Source of the DNA: Phallusia fumigata
Taxonomy: Eukaryota; Chordata; Ascidiacea; Phlebobranchia; Ascidiidae
Length of the DNA: 49,389 nt
Reading direction: 5' to 3'
Assembly (NCBI GenBank): GCA_008931825.1
Contig: QXVZ01000579.1
Span: forward strand, 1 to 49,389
Shown here: piece by piece, positions 29,679-41,600 of the stretch
Position numbering within the stretch: position 1 is the first letter of the stretch
Layout: the number at the start of each line of letters is the position of its first letter
The notes under the pieces: generated by a model
What the model was told of the DNA's origin: nothing
Databases searched by the model: none
The model's input: the letters and a program-made list of their open reading frames with translations, nothing else
Translations under genes and position numbers: made by a program

Positions 29679-32600
29679 GCAAGCAATAAAAATTACAATC
29701 TAATATTAGTGGCAATTATCTCGCAGTGATACAATTAGTTTTGTTTTCAGTTTCAGATTATTTAAAAATTAATCAACTTCCACATTACAAGTTTTTATGT
29801 TATAGCTTCAAAATGAAATGTTTGTTAATGCTCAAATCCCCCTAAAAGTAGAGACACAACCTGAAATACATTCGTCTGCCAAGTCATCGTGAATATGATC
29901 ATAAATCATCGAACTTAAACAATGTTATCAGGATTATGACGCTTGTTCAAACATCTTGTTTAAACAAACTTTTGCTCTGTCAGGGTCCAAAGGAGACAGT
30001 TATTTATGGTTGTTGCAATTCAGCACTTATGCAAAAGTTAACTAAAAGCGTCTCACAGCATTGTAAAGTTTGCAAAATAATATTCCCCCATCTTTTATTT
30101 GACATGTTTCTTTATAATTTGTCACTGGTAATTTAAGCCAATCAGGTGATTTAAAAATAGTGTGGTTAAATTATAAATTATCAGAATCCACCAATTAACT
30201 TCACTGGGTACCAAATACTGTGGTAAACTGGATCTGCATGGTCTGAAATCAACAAAATATAGTCCAAGGTATGGCTCCAAATAATTTGTGTGGCTACTTC
30301 AAATACAGAACACGTAGAGGGGAGAATTTTGTCCTTGTTTTAATGTCTGTGGAAAAAACAAGTGAATTAAAAAAATTAAGTTTACATGTAAAAGAAGTAT
30401 TGGCAAAAACATGAATCATTATATCAAATGCCTTTATTTTATCAAAAGAAATACCCTTTACTAGCTTGTGCCTAGTATCTGTTTTTCTCTTAGCTGCAGT
30501 GGATCCTGTTGCATTTTAATAGGCACATTTCATTGCATCAAAGACACAAGGTTTGCCTTGTTGGAAAACAAGCTGCAGCAGATAAACCTCCACTGCTCAT
30601 TTGCATTGAAAAATGAATTCAAACAATAAGCGCTGTTTTGCTGAGCTGTAGTTCCACAGTCTTGTGATGCTGCAGGTTACAGTAAACCATTAACCCAGGT
30701 CCCATCCATGTTTGCTTTGGACTTTTTATAGTAGTGCTACTTCCTCCTTTGTCATTCGGTGCCTGAACGGCTGCAAAGGTTAGTTGTTGCCTAAAATGTA
30801 GATTTTGTTAACATAGTTTCCAATGGCTTATAATAGTATTTTATATGATTTAAGACAGAGTTTTTTTATGAAACTAGACAGAGAAAAAGACACATGTGTA
30901 GCTGAAGTGACAAATGAGTGAATTACTATTGCAAGTTTTGACTGCTTGTTTGTCAAATTTGGTAGTAATAGCCTGTACTAAGTTCATAATAAGACTACAA
31001 TCAAACTGCCTGCATTAAACAAGTTTTGTTGGTTAAATTTTTATACTCTTAACCCAAAACTTACAATTTAAAAAAATTATTGTTTCAGGACACCATAGAA
31101 TCGTCCGAATTGTGCGCCTGGATTTAGGGTGAGTTTTTCATTTCATAAATCATTATTTGTTCCCCAAAAAATTATTCCCTTCAATGAAATTGTAACTAAC
31201 AATCCTATAAACAAGGTATTTAACCATCCTTGCGTTAATTCATGTGATAAAAGAAATGCATGAAAACAATTTTTGGCTTTTTTAAGATAAACTGTATTTT
31301 TTGCAATCAGGTAAAATATCCTGTACGTCACCACCAAACACTGCAATGGAGACCGATGAAGGTGGGTATTTTGCATCTCTGATAGGATTTTTTTCTTACA
31401 GTGATATCTTATAACATCCTACTTCTTTTTGTTTTCCCAAGCCACATAACATCTTCTAATGATTATGTATCTGCAGTGTGTTCTGGCTCAATCGATACAT
31501 GCCCTGCATTCATCCGAACAACAACATAACATTGTGCAGCTATTTCTGGCTTAGTAATTTTTTCAAGGTCACTACTTTGCTATGACCACTTCCACATTCG
31601 ATATAAACTTGACAATTTGAACTTGACAAACCTCATAGCACCATCAGCCACCTCGCTAGCCCCCTAAACAGGGTCAAATTAGTAAACAATATCCAAATCA
31701 GTTAAAACGTACACAGTTTATAAAACATGCCATCGTGATGTATCGATTTCTTTGTATGGCCCAAAGGTAATTACCATGTTAGCCCTCTAAAATGGCTCAA
31801 ATTATTTAATGGTCTGAATGTGTTGAAACTTTGTCAGTGTGTAGAACATGTCATTGTGACAAACGTCATAACCTCAGTAATTACTCGACTAGCTTCCTGA
31901 AGTTGATCAAGTTGTATCGATTTATTATTTTTGACCTCCACAGCAATTAGCCTGTTTGCCCCCCAAACAGAGTCAAATTATAACAATGTCCGGACCGGAT
32001 GTAATTTGGGTTGTATGTTATGTTATAACCAACAAATTATTTTTGAAGTTGGGTAACGGTGTTCAATGATTTGCAATGTGGTGAAAATGGTGAAAGTTAA
32101 GAAATGTTTTGTCTTTTTGTATCAGCAGAAGATAAAGCTGATCAGCCTGGACCCAGCAATGACAACGTTGAGGTAAGTTAAGAAAGAAAACTAGATAACT
32201 ACAGAAAAAACTAGATAATACCTTACAGGTCGAAACAGTGTGCACTGTCTGCAGCTACCATATTGTTGTAATGTCTCTTTGCTATTGTATACGTATGATT
32301 TAAATTTGAGAAACTACCGCAGAACAGTATGACGGACCAAGACTTGGCCTCGTATGGTTATAAGTAACTTTAACTTATACATGTCATTTCGAGTTGTGTC
32401 TGTTACAAGCATGAAATGTTGTCTGTGTAAACTCCCACAACTAGTACAGTTGTCAATACAACAGCAAAGATCCATTACAATGATTTGTGAGCTGCAGACA
32501 NAACAATCTCTGAATTGAATGAAATTCGGACAATATATATTACATGTCATTGTGGTGCATAAATTGATGTGTTTTACCCCAAAGCCCCAGCAGTTACCCC

Positions 32601-35600
32601 ACTAGCCCCCTAAAATAGGGCAAATTGTCAAACAATCTCCGAATTGGATGAAATTTGGACAGTTTGTAGAACATGTCATTGTGGTGCAGTAATGGATGTG
32701 TTTTACCCCAAAGCCCCAGCAGTTACCCCATTAGCTCCCTAAAATGGGTCAAATTGGTAAACAATGTCCGAATTGCATGAAGTTTGGACAGTTTGTACTA
32801 CATATCATTGTTGTGTAATAATTGATGTGTTTTACACCATAGCCCAGCAGTTATCCCACTAGCCTCCTAAAATGGGTCAAATTGTTAAACNGCCCAGCAG
32901 TTACCCCACTAGCCCCCTAAAATGTGTAATATTATTAAACAATGTCCAAACTTGATGTAACTTGGACAGTTTGTAGAACATGTCTTTGTGGTGCACTGAT
33001 TGCTTTGTTTATATCTATAGCCTGGACATGTTTTCTGAAAAACGCAATATGTAGAACTTTGCATGTGTGGGGACCCATGCGTTTCTGCCAGCAGAAACAA
33101 TTATGTCATAAATAGCGCAGGTAACTATAAGACCCAATGTAATATAATGTGGGGAATATATCCTCTTTTAATATCGGGTAATAGTGTATATAGAATGTCT
33201 ATATATGCTAAGCCACCCTTCTAGTTTCTTAAGATTTTTTGACCAGACTTAAAACACTAAATTATTGACGCAGTATATATAACAAATCGTTGGTTTAAAG
33301 TATTTGGAATCTTTTCATGTATTAACCAAATACAACATGAGGTTTTATCAGATAATGTTTCACAAAAACAATTAAAATGTGGCCAACAAAAGGATTCATT
33401 GCATCTAGGGTGATGTGGGGGTAGCTACCATGGTAATACACTGAAATATGTTCTAATAATTTGTTACCATCAGGAAAACTTTGCTGTTATCAAATACGCA
33501 ACTTCTCAACTACAAACTTTCAAGCAAGTTGAATATGGTAAGAGACTACAGAAATGATCAGTTTCTGTAGCATTACTACTGTGTGAGTTTACCCAAAACA
33601 GTTTTTGCAAAGTTGTTAAACATCACAAGAGAAAATGACAATATTTCATGGTAACCCGAAATGCTAACAACTGAGACCATTGTTGAAACAAATACAGTAA
33701 ATTTCATATTTCTGCAGTTTCAACTATTCTTGTGATATGGAGTTTCTATTTAATCCCATAACTTTTACAACAACTGAAATAAAACAATCAGCAAAACACC
33801 TTTGCATGCATCTTAAAGAAACTTAAGTCAAACTTGCATTGTTCAACTTTATTCAGGCCAAAGTGGTGGACACAAGCAGGACATTGATATGAGAGGAGCA
33901 ACAATTGATGGTGCTTCTATAGTTGGAGCTAGGAATGTGAATCAGATTAATATTCGTTACGGTAAATTTATCAGTATGGTTGGTAATTATGGGTCCCCTT
34001 CCATGAAAGGGACACATTGTTTTTACTCTGTTTTCTTTTTTCTGTCTAATGCAAGTTTGTTCTCACGTTTTGTTCAAGAAGGAGTTGTTCAAATTTCTTC
34101 AAATTTTTACACATGATAGATGGGTAGGGGAANNNNNNNNNNNNNNNNNNNNNNNNNNNNNNNNNNNNNNNNNNNNNNNNNNNNNNNNNNNNNNNNNNNN
34201 NNNNNNNNNNNNNNNNNNNNNNNNNNNNNNNNNNNNNNNNNNNNNNNNNNNNNNNNNNNNNNNNNNNNNNNNNNNNNNNNNNNNNNNNNNNNNNNNNNNN
34301 NNNNNNNNNNNNNNNNNNNNNNNNNNNNNNNNNNNNNNNNNNNNNNNNNNNNNNNNNNNNNNNNNNNNNNNNNNNNNNNNNNNNNNNNNNNNNNNNNNNN
34401 NNNNNNNNNNNNNNNNNNNNNNNNNNNNNNNNNNNNNNNNNNNNNNNNNNNNNNNNNNNNNNNNNNNNNNNNNNNNNNNNNNNNNNNNNNNNNNNNNNNN
34501 NNNNNNNNNNNNNNNNNNNNNNNNNNNNNNNNNNNNNNNNNNNNNNNNNNNNNNNNNNNNNNNNNNNNNNNNNNNNNNNNNNNNNNNNNNNNNNNNNNNN
34601 NNNNNNNNNNNNNNNNNNNNNNNNNNNNNNNNNNNNNNNNNNNNNNNNNNNNNNNNNNNNNNNNNNNNNNNNNNNNNNNNNNNNNNNNNNNNNNNNNNNN
34701 NNNNNNNNNNNNNNNNNNNNNNNNNNNNNNNNNNNNNNNNNNNNNNNNNNNNNNNNNNNNNNNNNNNNNNNNNNNNNNNNNNNNNNNNNNNNNNNNNNNN
34801 NNNTAAAAACATCACTACTATTCAGAAATTGCATGTGTGTGGGGACCCATATGTTATGCTAGCAGAAACAATCATGTTATAAAATGCCAAGGGAATTAGG
34901 GACCCAATGTAATGTGGGTATTGAGAATATATCAAAGAAAAGGGTACATGTGGAGAAAATCATTTTGAAGTGGTAGCGTATGTGGAATGAAAATATCGAG
35001 AACGCCACCTCTTTAGTTAATCACCTTTATGGATGGGGACCCAAATATTTCACTCTGTTTGCTGTCTTACACCTGTTTGTTCCTTCATTTGGCCAAAAAA
35101 AGTTATTCAAATTTGCACACATGATAAATGGGTATCTAAAGTTGTGGACTGTAACATGTGAACCCAGTTGACCCAGCGGTTAACCAACAGGACCCCAAAA
35201 CTAGACACTAATTTAAACAGCAATTTAATTGAACTGAAGTGTGTGTTGAACGTATTTTGTGACTTTTGGTTTGATTCACCCCATTTTTCATCATTTTAAC
35301 CCTCACTTTTATAGCCACAGGACCCTTAGTTCAGAAATACTAATCCAAATGTATTGAACTTGGTTGAGTTGAGTTTATTTCGCTTGGTGAAAAACATATG
35401 CACAATAGCACCAAATCAATCACCAGGCCAGAAATAGCTGCGCAACGTTAGAACGTTATGAGGCACAAAAAAGTGGAGAGCACAATTGGTGGATCAAGGT
35501 TGAACACACTGCAGCTACACCGTCATTATAAAGTGTATGTAACAAGGACTCATAAGAGGGTGAGTTTAGTGCACTATGAGAAACACAACAGGGGCAGCAT

Positions 35601-38600
35601 TGGTGGGACCAGCCGAGGGGGTCTCTACAATCTAACCACCCATATTAGGGAAAGAGGGTGTCGCAATGTAGAAGACAGTGCATTACAGTAACTTACTCAA
35701 ATATTTTCATTGTTACTTCTGCTACTTTTCTGTCATATGGTCATTACTATTCCAAACGTAAAACCTTGCAATGTGTAGGGAGTGATTGACATACTTTATG
35801 ACCAATGCAGTCATTAGACCACTGCTCCATGCATTAAATATATGTTTTTAGGCTGCGTGGCAGTCATTAATTTGGAGAAAGTCATTTTGTGATTGCATAG
35901 GGACAACCAAAATGCTAAAAAAACACTGTAAAAGACGTTGTGTTACAATAACTTCGAACTATTTACAGCTGTGTCTTATGTACGTTAGCATGTAAGCTTA
36001 TTGTTAAAGGCAACTCTGCTCCTTTTTAAAGTGGTTCATCACAAAGCAGTAGCATGTAAGAATATTTTTGTAGTGTCAAAGGGTGAAATGTCGTTGTTGT
36101 ATTCACAGCACATCACTGTTTGTAGTCCGCTAACTGTAGCTTAGTCTTTATAGTTTGTAGTTCGCTAACTCTAGCTTAGTCTGAGGTTGCTGCATGTCAA
36201 CCTTTTGATTAGTGTGGCTATGGGGTTTAAATCATGCTTGCATAATTGAAATTTAATGGTTTATGGAATAAACTTTTTCAATATTATTAAAACAGTTTCA
36301 ATATCAGTAAATTCAGTCAAAATCATACTATACCAAATCATAACTAAAACCTGAATACCAATTCTTTGGAAATAAAGTGCTTTCTGACACAAACTTATTT
36401 GTGACAAGTTGCAAAATTGTGTTTAGATTGCAACCATCCAAGCCTTCAATCCCTTGGTGAAAAAAACAACGGTAAAAGTGTTAAATTCTGTTTTAGCTTA
36501 CGCAAAGTTACAATTTTTCTGTTACTGTAATTGAATTTTTTTCTTAACTGTATTTTGATTTTCTGAAATCAGCTCTCACTAAATTTATCTATCTTAGGAG
36601 GGCTTAATGTTTGAACTTGATGAAAGACATATTTAAAGAACCACAAGTTTAAAACTAGGACTATCCTCCACTTAACTGGTTTATGGAATTTGCTTTGTAT
36701 TAGTTTTGATACCATAGATATATTGCAAAGAGTCAAAATCATACCAAATCATCACAAAATCCACAATACTGAGTCTCAGGAAACAAAGTCCGACTTTGCC
36801 ACAGTTCTTTCCAGCCCGTTTTAACTTACACACGAAAAGTTTAGCAAATTGGTAATTTCAAATTGTGTATTAATGCTGGCTCTTCTGCTCTTGGCACAAA
36901 GTTGCCAAATATGTGAAGATTAAAAGGTTTCATAACAGAAGCAGTGCAGCCATACAAAACAGACCCTTACCATGGAATGACAGTTATTTTCACTGGCAAG
37001 CTGTAAAAGAGAGTAATTTTAACGGTCTTGGAATATTTTCTTCATTAGTCTCACTACTCTGCAGTCATAAATGGATGTTTAGGTTACTGTTGCATGTTTG
37101 TTTCACAAACTAAACAGACACTTTTCAGTTTTCATCCTAAGATTGCGCACCACCACTTGTTAGTCAACTAACTACATCAAATAAAACTTATAATTGGCAC
37201 ATTTTTGGGGGGTTGTGGTCTTTTTATTGCAAAAGGACAATCCATGTGCAGTGCGCAGAATTCTACGCACTATAAACTCCTATTAATCCAAAGCAACGTT
37301 TTAAATTCAAACCTATACTTTGACACTTATTATAAAAATATTGGAGCAAGTATATTTATGTCAAGAATTAAGAAGGCACCTATGTTTAGAAGATGTTGCA
37401 GGAATTACAGCATACAAAAGTTATAGTGGAATCACTCATACTCGTTTTGTTGCGCATGTTATGTTGTTTATTGGTCAACAAATGGACAGAGATCTAAAAA
37501 CCAGTTAGTGTGTCAAGGCAGAGAGTCGGTGCCCACTCTCTAGACCAGTGCTTCTTAACCGGGTGAATGGTTCACCCCAGGGTGAATAAAATTTTTGCAG
37601 GGGTGAATGAATGAGAAGGGGTGAACGAGGGGTGAATGAAGTGTTTTTGTGCCCATTGCTAAAGTACATTTGTTTTACATTTATCCAACAACACTCAATA
37701 GAATGCCTGCCCACTAACAGCAGTCGGACAAATGCAAAGCATTTCTTTGTTACACAACAACATCAATATTTAAATGTTCATTGTGACAAAACAACAGTAC
37801 TTTTACGTCACAAGACCTTTCAGTCTATGACATCACTATGTTATTTGTAGCTTTGTCGATTTCTCAGTCAGTATAATTTCAACTTGAGTGTCTAATCCAA
37901 GGCATTGTACGTCCCCGGGCCCACCCCTGCTCTAAATTATACCTTACAGAATGTCTAAAAACATGTTTTAGTGGTTTTATCCCTGATGTCCAATGATATC
38001 TTCTAATGATCTAANATCTTGATGAATTTGCTAAACTGTCGCATTCTACCCAATGCAAAAAAGCTGATTGCTTCCCGACCAAATGCATTTCTGAACTTCA
38101 ACCCAGAATGCAAGCCAATATTCATGTTGCAAGTTTTAGGGCTTAGCGAAGAATCTCAGAATCTTCTCTGCAAGCAGTTTTCCAAGACTGAAGAGCAACA
38201 AAAACATGTCCAAGATGAGCTGGAAAAACAACCCAACATATCTGCCTTGTGTTTTATTCCCATTTTTGCAAGAATGATAATTCCATACTTTGTTGTCAAC
38301 CTGGAGTCAAAAACACCAGTTTTGTCAGTTTCTGATGTTTTTTTGAACCAACTTGAGCAATGGCAGCGAAACCCAAAATTTCACACAGATTTGAAACATG
38401 TGAAACAACTAGCTGAGCTGGCTTTTGATGGTGTTAAAAAACGACAATTCTTATTTCTCATCAAAGATTTTGCAAAACATGGTTTAGAAATGAAATCTAT
38501 TGAACCATTCATGTGTGCTCATACAAAAAATGCACCTGGTTTATTAATTTTGGATGGAGAAAAAACTTTTTTCTTTATTCATGCCACATGGCAGGAGTTT

Positions 38601-41600
38601 TTGGCTTCCCTGCATCTTATGGTGTTTGCACCTTATGAGAAATTCTCCACTGAGTTTCAACAGATGTTGCAACAAAGTCACTGGGAAGTTGTTGTTCGCT
38701 TTCTATTTGGGTTTTGTCATCAAGAGGTTCAAGAAAAAATGAGAATTTTGTTTCTAGAGGCCCAAGAAGTAAAAAATAAAGAAAATTTTGTGAAAACACA
38801 AGCAAAGCTGTTTTTACCACGTTTAAAAATGATACCCGGTGATTGTCCAACTTCACCAGCACAATACTATAATGACATAGAATTAGCTGCAGATGCTGAA
38901 GATTTTAAGTACAGAGCAGAAGATTTCACACTTTTCAACATATGCAGCTGGGCAAATGAGGCCAGATATGATGATTTGACCAAGGCTGTTGCCAATTCCC
39001 TACCCAACCCATTGTTACTATCAGGGGAAATTCTCCCACATGAAGTGATGTGTTTCTGTCATGTCCTGTCAGCTGCTGAAGAGCCACATTTGCTCAATGT
39101 TGGGGATTGGGATACACCAGCCACTTTTACTGGACCAGGCCTACATACATTGCTGAGCACCATTCAACAACTCAAACACAAAGTAAAAACTTAGTACATA
39201 GAACAACGTAAAGGCTGTTCCAATCACAAAGTTGAATTTATTTTGCTTGGTGAAAGAAAATATACCAACACAATTGCACTAAAACAATCACCAAGCCGGA
39301 AATAGCTGTTCAATGTTAGAACATATGGGTGCAATTGGTGAATCAAAGCTGAATAGCTACACTATAAATCAATTTGCTTAATACATAGATCAATGTCTTT
39401 TTGCCAAAATGTATATGTTAATAGCCACAAGGCTTTTTTCAATTAATGTTTTTGCTTTTGGTATTCAATCAAATGTGTACTGAGCCATGATATTTCCTGT
39501 CATATTTACTGAAAAATGTTCTACATCCAATTTGTGTTAATTTTATCTTGTCCACACCCATATTTTTGCAATGCAATGTGCATTAAAGAAAAGCGGTAAT
39601 TAATTTTTTTAAATTAAATATTTGATCATCCTGATGCAAAAAAAAACAACTTTTGGTGTTTCAAAGGAAATTCAAATTTCGCCAAGCACAAGAAAATTTG
39701 TAAATAACTTTTTCTACTTGTTATTTGTGAATGTGGCTGTTTATCAACAATTCCACCTCACATTTTGTCCTAACAAATTTAGAATTACTGAGTAAGACTA
39801 TTCCGTGCTATCATTAAATACCATTAAAATCTATTGCATACCATCAATTCCCAATGAGCCAATCCATATCAACTCACTTTTATATGTGAGTCCGCATCAC
39901 ATAATAATGGTGATGAAGGCGCATTCTACCTTGACTTTGAACCAACAATGGGTTCCCTTAATGTAACATTTTCAAGTGCAAATATTTACTACATTTTGTT
40001 TGTTTTGGTGATGGTTTGCAATTTTGGTGATGGATTTGTTGTTTCCACCAAGCAAAAAAACTCAACTATCGATTTTACTACTTTAAAACTTTTCTGACAA
40101 TGATGGGCAGTTTTAACAAACTGTTTTTTTTATTGATTACAGTTTGTGCAAAAAATCTAAAGTTGGGATTGTTTGTTTACTTTGTTGTTATCAGCCTAAT
40201 ACACTTTAATGCATGATTAATAGATACCCAAACTGCATTTGAAGGAAGTTGAGTTGTCAGCGAATTTTGATATCATCTTGGAGCTTCTTCCTGATATGAC
40301 TGAACTGTCATTGCGGTTTTGTGGTTTGACAATTCCCTTGGTAGAAAAACTGGTTGATGTCATCACAACACACAACATCCATGTATGTAATTTGTAGTTT
40401 CTCCATTTCTTGATAAAAATTTTAAAGTAAAATGGACTCAACTTTACTAAACTTAACAATGGACACTATCATAAACAAAGTCAGCAGTATGTGTTTGGTC
40501 TTCTAGTGTGTGCGATGTTTTCCTGCCACAAAATAATCTAAACTTATTCTTATTAATTATTTTGATAAGTTAGCACAAATAAACCATTGACTGATTGAAA
40601 ACAGTTGTCTTTTCTGGAATTGTCTTACAACAAACTCAATGGTGTTGGGAAGTATCTGGCCAAATCCATCCACATGATCCAAATATTGAGGCTTGACGAA
40701 TGTAACTTGCAAGAAGATGATTTCACTGAAATTGGTAAAGCAACAGCAAACCGGGAAACAAATGTAAGTTTATTGTGTTTCACTTTCTGATACCTAGGTT
40801 TGCAAATTATAAATCATTCATGTGTAGACTAAAAATTACTGACAATGGCAACAGATGCAAGTTGGTGTTTTGTAGATGAACTTTTTGAGCTTGAGCAGAA
40901 ATGTGATGACCAAGAAAGCTTTGGACAGTTTGGCACCAAGTGTTCAAAAACTTGATAGTATGTTGTTGTATAAATGTTCAGTCAAAGGTGATGATCTTGG
41001 ACAACTTTGCCATGAAATCAGCAAGCTACAAAAACCAGTAAGCTATGGTAAAATTTGTTACAAAGTTCGGCTTTACTGTTATTTCGTCTTTTTGTCTGTT
41101 ACTTGTTTTGCTAATATGCTTTTGCAATCCAAGTAAGTTTTAGCAGCCTACATCTCTGTTTGCAAACAATCACCTATTTTGGAAAGAGTTGTACCAGAAA
41201 AGAATAAATCCTATAGTGTATACTTTATTTCTGTGTCAAAAACATTTCTGCTGCTTAAATAGTTGTGAATTTTACACAAGTTGCTTACAAACTAAAATTG
41301 TTACCCTTTTTAGATGATTGAACTTCTTTTAAACAGCAACAATATTGGGTTGATTGGTGTCCGTCATGTGTCATCCTGTGTTCACAACATTCGGCAACTA
41401 TCATTAGTGCGTTGCAATTTGACCGTCACTTGCTTGGAAGCATTGATTGCTGCTATTCTCAATATGGACCACGCAGTAAGTTATTAACAACACACATTTT
41501 ATTGCACTAATTAGGTAAGGATTATGCTCTGGTTTTTACTGGGTTTAGGCATTTCTGCATTAAGTTACTCCATGCAAAAAAATAAAAAAGTAGGCCAAGT

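Noticed and set aside
31089..31129. Extra exon of the NLR-like gene after TTTCAG
   Set aside because: No frame joins both neighbours without a stop; skipping it leaves all phases consistent.
34046..34882. Long open frames across the N block
   Set aside because: They are produced only by undetermined bases.
35458..35691. 77-codon plus-strand frame
   Set aside because: It overlaps a dispersed repeat (copies near 39226 and 49160) and has no recognisable protein features.
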